Positions 31,919-39,476 of a stretch of DNA of 64,000 nucleotides are shown in pieces. The notes under the pieces were generated by a model. It saw only the letters and a program-made list of their open reading frames with translations, did not search any database and was not told the DNA's origin. Each line of letters opens with the position of its first letter. The stretch's first letter is position 1. Both the position numbers and the translations under genes were made by a program. Source of the DNA: Streptomyces canus (lineage in GTDB: Bacteria; Actinomycetota; Actinomycetes; Streptomycetales; Streptomycetaceae); contig NZ_JAUSYQ010000002.1 in the NCBI RefSeq assembly GCF_030816965.1, positions 5,243,501 to 5,307,500 of the forward strand, given 5' to 3'.

Positions 31919-32913
31919 GCGAGGCCGAGGAGCTGTTGTCGACCCCGGCGGAGTGGGACCTCCCGCCGGAGCGCCACCGTCACTTCAAGGACGTACTGAT
32001 GCAGCAGATCGATCACGACACAGCGGTCACGCCTCGGCGGAGCCGGTTCCTGCGGCCCGCCGTACTGGTGCCACTGGCCTCCGCGGCCCTGACCGGCGCC
32101 CTGCTCGTGACCCTCTCCGTGGACGGCCGCGGTCCGGCGACCAGGTCCGCCCCGTCCGCGACCACGGCCGGCGCCTCCGTCACCCTCAACCGGATCGCCA
32201 CGGCCGCCATGGCGAGTGACACGGTCCCGGTGCGGGACGACCAGTTCGTGTACGTCAGGACGCTGGAGCGCGAGAACACGGGCAGCTTCACCGGCCCCGT
32301 GCGGCTCGGCGCCCTGCACACCGAGGAGCGCTGGACCTCCCAGGACCCCGGCCCGCTCCGGGTCACCGGGTGGATCAAGGCCAGCGGCAAGGACGCGATC
32401 ATGCCGGACCAGATGATCCCGATCGAGTCCACCGACCCGGTCCCGGTCGGCGTCGCCCACCCCACCTACCAGTGGCTGGCCTCGCTGCCCACCGACCCCG
32501 ACGCGCTGCTCGCCAGGCTCCGCGAGGAGGCCGGGCCGGTCGAGGGCGAGTCGCGCGACCAGGCGGTCTTCTCCCTGATCGGCGATCTGATCGGCGGCAC
32601 CGTCATGCCGCCCGCGAACGCCGCAGCGTTCTACAAGGCGGCCGCGAAGCTGCCCGGTGTGCGGGAGATCCCCGACGCCGTCGACGCGGCCGGCCGGCAC
32701 GGGATCGCCATCACCCTCGACGACACCGGCTTCGCCACCCGCCACGAGTGGATCTTCGACAAGAAGACCCTCGCCCTGCTCGGCTCCCGCTTTTACGTCA
32801 CCGACCCGGACCGGGGCATCACGACCGAGACCCTGTCCGGCACCAGCGCCGTGATGGAGACCGCCGTCGTCGGCAGGAAGGGCGAGGTGCCTGCCCGGGC
32901 CGCGGCACGCTGA
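31915..32913 (+). CDS. CU044_5270-family membrane protein, putative anti-sigma partner
   Basis: A 332-residue protein whose ATG overlaps the sigma factor stop (ATGA). Residues 1-45 are a charged cytoplasmic segment (WDLPPERHRHFKDVLMQQID), residues about 46-70 a single membrane segment (FLRPAVLVPLASAALTGALLVTLSV), and residues 75-332 an exported beta-rich domain (VYVRTLERENTGSFTGPVRLGALHTEERW). This arrangement matches the CU044_5270 family, always paired with an ECF sigma factor in actinobacteria; an anti-sigma role is inference from the pairing. Confidence 0.87.
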   Translation: MSEAEELLSTPAEWDLPPERHRHFKDVLMQQIDHDTAVTPRRSRFLRPAVLVPLASAALTGALLVTLSVDGRGPATRSAPSATTAGASVTLNRIATAAMASDTVPVRDDQFVYVRTLERENTGSFTGPVRLGALHTEERWTSQDPGPLRVTGWIKASGKDAIMPDQMIPIESTDPVPVGVAHPTYQWLASLPTDPDALLARLREEAGPVEGESRDQAVFSLIGDLIGGTVMPPANAAAFYKAAAKLPGVREIPDAVDAAGRHGIAITLDDTGFATRHEWIFDKKTLALLGSRFYVTDPDRGITTETLSGTSAVMETAVVGRKGEVPARAAAR

Positions 32914-32949
32914 CGTCCCTCTGATGCCCGGTGGCGCACAATGGCCGCC

Positions 32950-33270
32950 ATGAGCATCGTCAAGATCAACGTACTCACGGTCCCCGAGGAGCAGCGCGAA
33001 ACGCTGGAGAAGCGGTTCGCCTCCCGCGCGGGGACCGTCGAGAACTCGGACGGATTCGAGTGGTTCGAGCTGCTGCGCCCCGTCGAGGGCACCGACACCT
33101 ACCTCGTCTACACGCGCTGGCGTGACGAGGCGGACTTCCAGAAGTGGATGTCCGGGATGGCACAGGCCTCGCACGGGGGCGGCGGCGAGCAGGACCGCCC
33201 CCGGCCCGCCGCCTCCGGCTCGACGCTGTGGACCTTCGAGGTCGTCCAGCAGGCTGCGCCCAAGCAGTGA
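32950..33270 (+). CDS. MhuD-type haem-degrading monooxygenase
   Basis: A 106-residue protein of the antibiotic-biosynthesis-monooxygenase fold. With ATG 32950 as start, residues important in M. tuberculosis MhuD fall at the same numbers: Asn7, Phe23, Trp66 and His75 (MSIVKINVLTVPEEQ ... KRFASRAG ... FQKWMSGMAQASH). His75 would be the proximal haem ligand and Asn7 the distal residue. The enzyme opens haem and frees iron without releasing carbon monoxide in MhuD. ATG 32941 would spoil this numbering. No haem uptake gene is nearby. A 12-bp hairpin follows. Confidence 0.85.
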   Translation: MSIVKINVLTVPEEQRETLEKRFASRAGTVENSDGFEWFELLRPVEGTDTYLVYTRWRDEADFQKWMSGMAQASHGGGGEQDRPRPAASGSTLWTFEVVQQAAPKQ

Positions 33271-33276
33271 CGGCGA

Positions 33277-33307
33277 GGGGACCCCGGGCACGGATCCCGG
33301 GGTCCCC
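33277..33307. terminator. Bidirectional hairpin between convergent genes
   Basis: GGGGACCCCGGG (33277-33288) pairs perfectly with CCCGGGGTCCCC (33296-33307) over a 7-base loop. It lies between the MhuD-type gene (stop 33270) and the pectate lyase gene (stop 33316), so it can end both. Confidence 0.8.
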
Positions 33308-33315
33308 GCGGTGTC

Positions 33316-34884
33316 CTACAGCGTGACCTGTTTGCCGCCGAAGGTCACGATCAGGCTGCCGTCGGAGGCGTAGGACCAGCCCAGGGCGCCCGCGTAGGTG
33401 GAGCAGCGGGAGCCGTTGGTGCCGGACCAGAACTGGTTGGAGCTGTCGGCGTCGCCGACGTACCGGTCGTTGGCTCCGCTGTTGCACGAGGTGTTGCCGC
33501 GGAAGACCGAGGTGCCGGTCTCGAAGTTGAAGTTGCGCTCGGTGTTGGCGACGGAGACGTTGCTCGTGATGGTCATCGAGCCGGGGTTGCTGTTGTAGGT
33601 GAACCCGTGATGGCCGTTGCCGTAGGCGACGCTGTGCTGGACCACGTGGTTGACCGCGATGTCGTCGCCGCCGAGCTTGTAGCCGTTGCGGTCGCCGTTG
33701 CCGGCCTGGGAGCCGTCGGTGAGCGTGCCGTTGCCGTAGGACAGCGAGTACTCGATGGTCACCGGGCCGATCGCGCCGGTGTCGGTCTTGGTGTAGAGGT
33801 CCCAGCCGTCGTCGATGTTGTTGTGCGAGACGGCGTACCGGAACACGTTCCCGGTGCCGGTGGTGAGCTTCGCGGCGAAGCCGTCGGCGTCCTCACCGTC
33901 GGAGTCGGCGTTGTCGTGGGACTCGGCGCTCAGGATCAGGTTGTTGGCCGGCCACTGGCTCGCCGGGGTGGAGGAGGCGATCCGGCCCAGCTGGAGGCCG
34001 GTGTCACGGTTGAAGCGGGTCACCGTGCGCTCGACGACGTTGTTGCTGCCGCCGACGTAGATGCCGTTGTCCCCGGCGCGTTCGACGACGAGGCCGTAGA
34101 TCTTCCAGTAGTTGGCGTTGAGCTGGATCCCTCGGTTGGTCGAACTCTCGCTCTGTGCCGAGAAGTTGAGCACCGGAGTCTCGCCCGGGTAGGCGGAGAG
34201 CGTGGTGCGTGCGGACGAGGTGCCGTTGCTGCCGGCCGGGATGGTCACCGTCGAGGAGTAGGCGTACGTCCCACCGCGCAGGTAGATCGTGCCGCCGGCG
34301 GAGATGCGGCTGATCGCCGAGGTGAGGGTGGTCGGGGCGGTCACCGTGCCGGCCGCGCTGTCGGTGCCGCTCGGTGACACGTACAGGGCGCTGCTCGACG
34401 GCGGGGTCGTCGTGCCGGACGTCTCGGCGTCCAGGTAGTCGACGTTGGGCAGGCCGTTCGCGCCGGTCGGGTTCAGCCGGACGGTGTTGCTGCCCGCGTT
34501 CACCGGGACGGTGAGCGTCTTCGTGGTCCAGCCGGTCCAGGTACTGGTGGACTCGAAGGACGCCGACGAGACCGTCGAGCCGTTCACGATGATGTCCGCG
34601 GGGCGGGCGGTGGTGGTGCCGTTAGCGAAGCGGACGCTCAGGGTCGCCGTGCCCGATGCGGGTGCGGTCACGGTGAACTGGGCGTACGCGCCGGTGGCGT
34701 TGGTGCCGTTGCAGAATCCGCTGCCGGAATAGCCGGCGTACTCGGTCTCGATGGCTCCGGTGCAGGTGGCGGGTGCGGACTCGGCCTCGTAGCGGGTGGT
34801 GGCGGCCTGTGCTGTGGTGCCGGACAGTGCGACGAGCGTGCCGGCGATGAGGCCGACGGATGTGATGACTGGTCTCAGGTGCAT
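33316..34884 (-). CDS. Secreted pectate lyase-like protein (CBM plus PL9-type beta helix)
   Basis: A 522-residue secreted protein starting at ATG 34882-34884 with GGAG seven bases upstream. Signal peptide: LRPVITSVGLIAGTLVALSGTTAQA. Residues about 29-155 form a CBM35/CBM6-type sugar-binding module (YEAESAPATCTGA, SVRFANGTTTARPADIIVNG). After a Thr/Pro/Ser linker, residues 168-522 form a right-handed beta helix of the PL9 type (ALYVSPSGTDSAAGTVTAPTT, GGTIYLRGGTYAYSS, SHDNADSDGEDADGFAAKL, YKLGGDDIAVNH). It should cleave pectate outside the cell. A LacI-type palindrome overlaps its promoter. Confidence 0.87.
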   Translation of the reverse strand: MHLRPVITSVGLIAGTLVALSGTTAQAATTRYEAESAPATCTGAIETEYAGYSGSGFCNGTNATGAYAQFTVTAPASGTATLSVRFANGTTTARPADIIVNGSTVSSASFESTSTWTGWTTKTLTVPVNAGSNTVRLNPTGANGLPNVDYLDAETSGTTTPPSSSALYVSPSGTDSAAGTVTAPTTLTSAISRISAGGTIYLRGGTYAYSSTVTIPAGSNGTSSARTTLSAYPGETPVLNFSAQSESSTNRGIQLNANYWKIYGLVVERAGDNGIYVGGSNNVVERTVTRFNRDTGLQLGRIASSTPASQWPANNLILSAESHDNADSDGEDADGFAAKLTTGTGNVFRYAVSHNNIDDGWDLYTKTDTGAIGPVTIEYSLSYGNGTLTDGSQAGNGDRNGYKLGGDDIAVNHVVQHSVAYGNGHHGFTYNSNPGSMTITSNVSVANTERNFNFETGTSVFRGNTSCNSGANDRYVGDADSSNQFWSGTNGSRCSTYAGALGWSYASDGSLIVTFGGKQVTL

Positions 34885-34931
34885 CGTTCGTCTCCATGGT
34901 GTGCGGCGACGGGGGCACGTATCGTTCGGAA

Positions 34932-34945
34932 GGTAAGCGCTTGCC
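34932..34945. promoter_or_regulatory. LacI-type palindrome in the pectate lyase promoter
   Basis: GGTAAGCGCTTGCC (core AAGCGCTT) is close to a perfect palindrome of the kind bound by LacI-family sugar repressors. On the minus strand a TTGACG at 34950-34955 and TACCTT at 34927-34932 give a plausible promoter with this site between them. The regulator gene is not in the window. Confidence 0.5.
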
Positions 34946-35010
34946 ATGGCCGCGTCAACGGTTATGTATGTGATCGTTGTTCATGGACGCGAATTGGATA
35001 CGGTGGCGGC

Positions 35011-35628
35011 ATGACGCTCTTCGTGAAGATCTGCGGCCTGAGGACCGAGCAGGACGTCGACACGGCCGTCGAGGCCGGCGCCGACGCCATCGGGTTCGTC
35101 TTCTCCGACAGCCCGCGCCGCATCGCCCCCGCGACGGCGGCGCGGCTGGCCGCCAGGGTGCCCGAGAGCGTCGTGACGGTGGGTGTGTTCCGCCGCGAAC
35201 CCCTGGAGTACGTACGGTCCGTGGCCGCGGAGTCGGGCATCGGGGCGGTCCAGCTGCACGGACCCGAGGACCGCGACTACTACGCCGACCTCGCGTCCGG
35301 CGGCTGGACCCTGATCCGCGCGGCCGCCTTCGGCGACTCCGTGCCGCGCTGCGGGGAGCTGGGCGAGGACATGCTGCTGCTCGACGCCCCGGTGCCGGGG
35401 TCCGGCATCGCCTGGGACTGGTCCCGCAAGCAGGTGGCAGGCGCCGGCGAGAAGTGGCTCCTGGCCGGGGGCCTCACCCCGGAGAACGTCCGCGAGGCCG
35501 TCGACGTCACCCGCCCCTGGGGCGTCGACGTCTCCAGCGGCGTGGAGGCAAGCCGAGGCGTCAAGGACCCCACCCTGATCACCGCGTTCATCGGGGCAGC
35601 ACGGGCCGGGGCCCACGCCGCGGGGTGA
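35011..35628 (+). CDS. trpF: Phosphoribosylanthranilate isomerase, stand-alone
   Basis: A 205-residue TIM-barrel enzyme starting at ATG 35011. Catalytic motifs are present: KICGLR with the general-base Cys (residue 8), the general-acid Asp in LLLDAPV, and the phosphate-binding ends LAGGLTPENV and GVDVSSGVE. It converts phosphoribosylanthranilate to the deoxyribulose phosphate in tryptophan synthesis. In most streptomycetes this step is done by the bifunctional PriA, so a separate TrpF is unusual. It is not in a trp operon here. TACGGT six bases before the ATG suggests a leaderless transcript. Confidence 0.92.
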   Translation: MTLFVKICGLRTEQDVDTAVEAGADAIGFVFSDSPRRIAPATAARLAARVPESVVTVGVFRREPLEYVRSVAAESGIGAVQLHGPEDRDYYADLASGGWTLIRAAAFGDSVPRCGELGEDMLLLDAPVPGSGIAWDWSRKQVAGAGEKWLLAGGLTPENVREAVDVTRPWGVDVSSGVEASRGVKDPTLITAFIGAARAGAHAAG

Positions 35629-35640
35629 GTCCCTGAACAC

Positions 35641-35689
35641 GCCACAGCGCCCGCCGCCGGTCAGGTCGACCGGCGGCGGGCGCTGTGGC
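35641..35689. terminator. Very strong hairpin between trpF and the golvesin-like gene
   Basis: A perfect 22-bp stem, 35641-35662 with 35668-35689, closes the loop AGGTC. It lies between convergent stop codons at 35628 and 35729 and should serve both genes. Confidence 0.88.
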
Positions 35690-35728
35690 GTGGCCGTTCT
35701 TCACGGCCGGCAGTCCGCTCCGCGCGGG

Positions 35729-38641
35729 TTACTTCTGCGTGGACGGAGACGGGGACGGCGTGCCCGTGTCCGTCGGCTTTTCCTTCAGCGGGACGAATGC
35801 CAGCGCGTCCCAGGCGATCGAGGCGTCGCCGGTGCCGTCCGCCGTGGCCGAGCTCAGCGAGACGCTCGGGGTGGCCTTGAACTCGTAGGAGCCCAGGGAG
35901 ACCCAGGTGTTCTTGCCGCCGGTGTCCTGCGAGATCGTCTTCTCCACGACCGTGCCGTCACCGACGTCGATGCGGTACGTCGCCGACGGGGTGTTGGCCT
36001 CATGGTCGGGCAGGTGCACCATGACCTCCGCCCAGCCGCCCAGCTTCCGGTCCGGCGTCCAGGTACCGGTGACGACCGAGTCGGTGTAGCTCGGCACCCG
36101 GGTGTGGGTGAGCCAGAAGTGCCCGCCGAAGCCCGCCCCCAGCTGATGGAAGTCGATCTTCGAGGGGTACACGGTCGCGCCGTTCTGCTGCGCCGACCCG
36201 AAGGTGAACTTCAACGTCCCCCGGCTGGTCCAGTTCTTCTCGCCCGCACACGGGTTGGCGTCACCGACCCGGAACTTCACCGTGTTCGGCACGTCGTCCA
36301 CGATCAGCGCGTTCGCCGGGAGCGTGGACGCGCAGGCCGCCGGGTGCGGAGCCGCGACCGCCGGCTCGGGGTCGGTCGCCTGGTACTTCAGCACCTCGGT
36401 GCCGCAGGTGGTCGTGCAGTCCGTCCAGCTCAACGGCTGGTGCCACCAGCACTTGAAGTCGTCCCGCTGGCAGGGCCCCTCGGGCTGGGTCGACCCCTCG
36501 ACCTTGCGCGGCTTGGTGATGTCGCAGTCGTTGAGCGTCGGCTTGCAGAACGTGTCGTGCGGCGGCTGGGCGTCGGGCGCGTTGCCGGTGGGCCAGTCGC
36601 CGACGGTGAACGCCCGCACGGTCGCCCCGGTCGCCGGGTCGGTCTTCTGCTGGGAGTAGGCGGCCCAGCCGAGCACCCGCTCCGGGTACGACCACAGGTT
36701 GGGGTTGCGGGCGTCGTCGTAGCCGGACGACAGGAACATCTTCCGGTCGGCCGGGTAGAGGCCGTTGGCCGGGTTGTTGAACCAGCCCAGACCCCACGGG
36801 GCGCTCGCGTCCGTCGAACTGGGCAGGTTGAAGCCGCTGTTGTAGGCCCACAGCGCGAGCCACCAGTTCTCCAGGTACTGCGGGTCGCCGCCGTTGACGA
36901 GCAGACCCTTGTCGTACAGCTGGTTCCACTTGTCCTGGAGGATCTGGAGCCCCGCGGCGATGTTGGCCGCGTAGTCCACGGTGATCGCCTGCTGCTGCTC
37001 GGCGGTGTAGGTGGTGTCCGCCCCGGCCATGCCGCTGGTCACCTGGGAGATGCCGTAACCGCAGTCGGCGGCCGCCCAGTTGACGGTGTGGACGCTGCCG
37101 GCGTTGCCGTAGTAGCCGCCCTGGATGAAGTTGCTGCTCTCGCCCGCGGCCGCCCGGGAGCTGGCCTGGAGCAGGTTGGACTCCTGGGACAGCACCCCGA
37201 GCATGATCTGCGCGGGCACCCGGCCGCCGCCCTTGAGCGGGGTGGACGGGAACAGGCCCTGCGGGGTGTACGACGGGAGTTCGCCGCCGTTCCAGCCGCT
37301 GCGGCGCCGCACGTCGAGCTTGCCCTGCACGGCGAGGTCCGTCGCCCACTCGGCCTGCGCGGTCGAGGGCTGGAGCGACTGGAGCTTCGGGTCGTTGCGG
37401 GTGACGGCGCAGGCGCGGTCGGGGTCGGTGGTGGAGGTCGACGGGTCGTCGTCGCCGGGGGTGAAGCTGTTGGTGTGGATCCCGTCCGTCAGGGCCGGGG
37501 ACTGCTCCTCGCCCTGAGTCCCCTTCGGCGCCTTGGGCTTCACACGGAAGCCGACGGTGGTGTCGGAGCCGGGCAGCACCGCGTCGATGCCGACCGCCTG
37601 GGCGATGTCCGCGGCGGCCTTCCTGCCGCCGGCCGCCTCCGTGCCGTTGCCGACGGAGGTCAGCGCGAGGTCGCCGGTGGTGGAGACCTCGGCGGACGCC
37701 GGCACGTCCAGCGTCCGCCAGCTCTTCGGCAGGGCCGGCACGGCGTCCTCGGCGTCCTTGCCGGTCACAAAGACCCGGCCGCCGTTGCCGTGCACCGCGA
37801 GGGCGCCGAGTGCGCCGGAGCCGAGGAGCTTGTCGGAGCCCGCCGAGGTGACCCGGCGGACCTGCACCTTCTTTCCGGCCGGGACCTGGTAGGCGAGCCC
37901 GCTGTGTGCGTCCGGCACCAGCCGGAACGGCGTGCCGTCCGTCCTGGCCAGGGTGCTGGTCGCGCCCTTGGCGTCCACCGAGACCACGGAGTCGCCCCGG
38001 GCGGCCGCGATCTTGTTCCCGAAGGGCACGGCGGAGGTGAGCTGACCGGCGACGGTCTGCTGCCGGACCAGCTCTCCCTTTTGGGCGTCGACGGTGAGCA
38101 GTTGCGTGCCCTCGCCCTCGGGGCGGGTGAGGACGGCCTGTTCGCCGTCGCCGCAGCCGGGGTTGAAGTAGGCGAGGGAGACCAGCTCGGGCAGCTTGGT
38201 CACGGTGCCGTCGGCCAGGTCGACGACGGCCGCGAACGCTCCCTGCTGGAAGCCCTGTTGGTCGTTGACGGCCTGCCGGGGGGCGTAGACCACGACGGCA
38301 CGGTCGCCGGACCCGGTCACACAGGTCTGGCCGATCCACTGGTCGGTGTCGATGCCCGGCTCGGACAGGGTGGCCGCGGTGTGCCACGTGTAGGCGTCGG
38401 CAGCGTCGGCGACCAGGACGTGCAGTCCGGTGCCGTCACCGTCGTAGGTGACGATCCGGTCGCCGGACTTCTGCCAGCCGGACGGCAGTTGGGAGGTGTC
38501 GGTGACACGGTTCCCCGGTGTCGGGGTGGCCGGGTCGGAGGGGCTGGTCAGGGCCGCGGAGGCGAGAGGGGCGACGAGGGCCAGTGCCAGTACGGACATG
38601 CCCGAGGCCGCGAGTATTCTCCCGCGCCGGCTTTTCGGCAC
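35729..38641 (-). CDS. Large secreted protein with lysozyme-like and golvesin C-terminal domains
   Basis: About 970 residues from GTG 38639-38641 with GGAAGG 11 bases upstream; TTG 38681-38683 is an alternative. Signal peptide: RGRILAASGMSVLALALVAPLASA. Residues about 55-330 look like a beta-propeller. A lysozyme-like transglycosylase region follows near residues 440-580 (MLGVLSQESNLLQASSRA, YGISQVTSGMAG). Cys-rich segments and a C-terminal golvesin-type beta domain (about 800-950, TWTPDRKLGGWAEVMVHLPDHEANTPSATYRI) complete it. It probably acts on or binds the wall outside the cell. The tail is Pro/Ser/Thr-rich. Exact enzymatic role is unproved. Confidence 0.85.
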   Translation of the reverse strand: MPKSRRGRILAASGMSVLALALVAPLASAALTSPSDPATPTPGNRVTDTSQLPSGWQKSGDRIVTYDGDGTGLHVLVADAADAYTWHTAATLSEPGIDTDQWIGQTCVTGSGDRAVVVYAPRQAVNDQQGFQQGAFAAVVDLADGTVTKLPELVSLAYFNPGCGDGEQAVLTRPEGEGTQLLTVDAQKGELVRQQTVAGQLTSAVPFGNKIAAARGDSVVSVDAKGATSTLARTDGTPFRLVPDAHSGLAYQVPAGKKVQVRRVTSAGSDKLLGSGALGALAVHGNGGRVFVTGKDAEDAVPALPKSWRTLDVPASAEVSTTGDLALTSVGNGTEAAGGRKAAADIAQAVGIDAVLPGSDTTVGFRVKPKAPKGTQGEEQSPALTDGIHTNSFTPGDDDPSTSTTDPDRACAVTRNDPKLQSLQPSTAQAEWATDLAVQGKLDVRRRSGWNGGELPSYTPQGLFPSTPLKGGGRVPAQIMLGVLSQESNLLQASSRAAAGESSNFIQGGYYGNAGSVHTVNWAAADCGYGISQVTSGMAGADTTYTAEQQQAITVDYAANIAAGLQILQDKWNQLYDKGLLVNGGDPQYLENWWLALWAYNSGFNLPSSTDASAPWGLGWFNNPANGLYPADRKMFLSSGYDDARNPNLWSYPERVLGWAAYSQQKTDPATGATVRAFTVGDWPTGNAPDAQPPHDTFCKPTLNDCDITKPRKVEGSTQPEGPCQRDDFKCWWHQPLSWTDCTTTCGTEVLKYQATDPEPAVAAPHPAACASTLPANALIVDDVPNTVKFRVGDANPCAGEKNWTSRGTLKFTFGSAQQNGATVYPSKIDFHQLGAGFGGHFWLTHTRVPSYTDSVVTGTWTPDRKLGGWAEVMVHLPDHEANTPSATYRIDVGDGTVVEKTISQDTGGKNTWVSLGSYEFKATPSVSLSSATADGTGDASIAWDALAFVPLKEKPTDTGTPSPSPSTQK

Positions 38642-38912
38642 CCAGCGGTGCCTTCCGCCTGGATATTCACGAGTGGTGCGCAAGGAATTCCGCCTGAATT
38701 CATTTGTGAAGGTCGGGTACCGGCAACGACGTTCCCCCAGGCCGGTGACGCGGAAGCTATCAGTCCGCCATGAGGGCAACGGGAGTTCGAGGTGGGCTAC
38801 CCGGCGGTATCCACGGAATATCCACGAGATCCAGGCAACGTATTACTCCTCGTTGAGGTCTCATCAACAGGTAACCCCTGAAACCCCCCACGCATCACGA
38901 GGAACAGTGAAC

Positions 38913-39416
38913 GTGTCGAAGAGCACCAGACGTCTCAAAATCGCATTCGTTTCCGTCGCCGTGGCCCTCGCCGGTCTGGCAGCCGCCGGTCCCGCCGCCG
39001 CGGCCGCCCCGGCCAAGCCTGCCGCGGCCTCCGCGCAGGCCCAGCAGCCCGCCGTACCCGTCGACTTCGTGGACCTGCCCACCACAGCCCTTGTGGCCGA
39101 CGGCGAGCGGCACGAGGTCACCGTCACCTACCGCAACGACTCCTCGGCGGACCGGACCGTCGCCCCGCAGCTCCTGGTGGAGTCGCCGGACGCCGGCCCG
39201 TTCCTCACCCCGTCGGACGTCGTGGTCGAGCAGCGCACCGCGCACGGCTGCTGGCGGCCGGTTCAGACCGCGAGCCAGACCGGCACGCTCTTCACCGACC
39301 TGACGACCGCTCAGCGCACGCTGCACGCGGGCGAGACGCTGACGCGGGTCTACCGGGTCACGGTGACGAACCCCGACGCCCGGGGAACGGTGCTGCCTAG
39401 GGTCGCGCTGTACTGA
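38913..39416 (+). CDS. Small secreted protein, unknown function
   Basis: A 167-residue exported protein starting at GTG 38913, with GAGGA 9 bases upstream; GTG 38907 is an alternative. The signal peptide is STRRLKIAFVSVAVALAGLAAAGPAAAAA, followed by an Ala/Gln/Pro linker. The mature domain (about 50-167) is strand-rich: VDLPTTALVADGERHEVTVTYRNDSSADRTVAPQLLVES and YRVTVTNPDARGTVLPRVALY, like an Ig-type or DUF11-like surface module. It is divergent from the large golvesin-type gene, which is also secreted. Confidence 0.78.
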   Translation: MSKSTRRLKIAFVSVAVALAGLAAAGPAAAAAPAKPAAASAQAQQPAVPVDFVDLPTTALVADGERHEVTVTYRNDSSADRTVAPQLLVESPDAGPFLTPSDVVVEQRTAHGCWRPVQTASQTGTLFTDLTTAQRTLHAGETLTRVYRVTVTNPDARGTVLPRVALY

Positions 39417-39435
39417 CCCGCTTGCCGTGACGCGA

Positions 39436-39470
39436 GAGGGCCCGGGCCTCCTTCCGAGACCCGGGCCCTC
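39436..39470. terminator. Hairpin between convergent genes
   Basis: GAGGGCCCGGG (39436-39446) pairs with CCCGGGCCCTC (39460-39470) over a 13-base loop, between the stops at 39416 and 39477. It can end both transcripts. Confidence 0.75.
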
Positions 39471-39476
39471 ACGCTG

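Noticed and set aside
35690..38773. A 1027-residue open frame on the plus strand
   Set aside because: It is the shadow of the secreted golvesin-type gene on the other strand. It consists of Arg/Gly/Val/Asp low-complexity sequence with no signal peptide or domain, while the minus strand has a signal peptide and recognisable domains.
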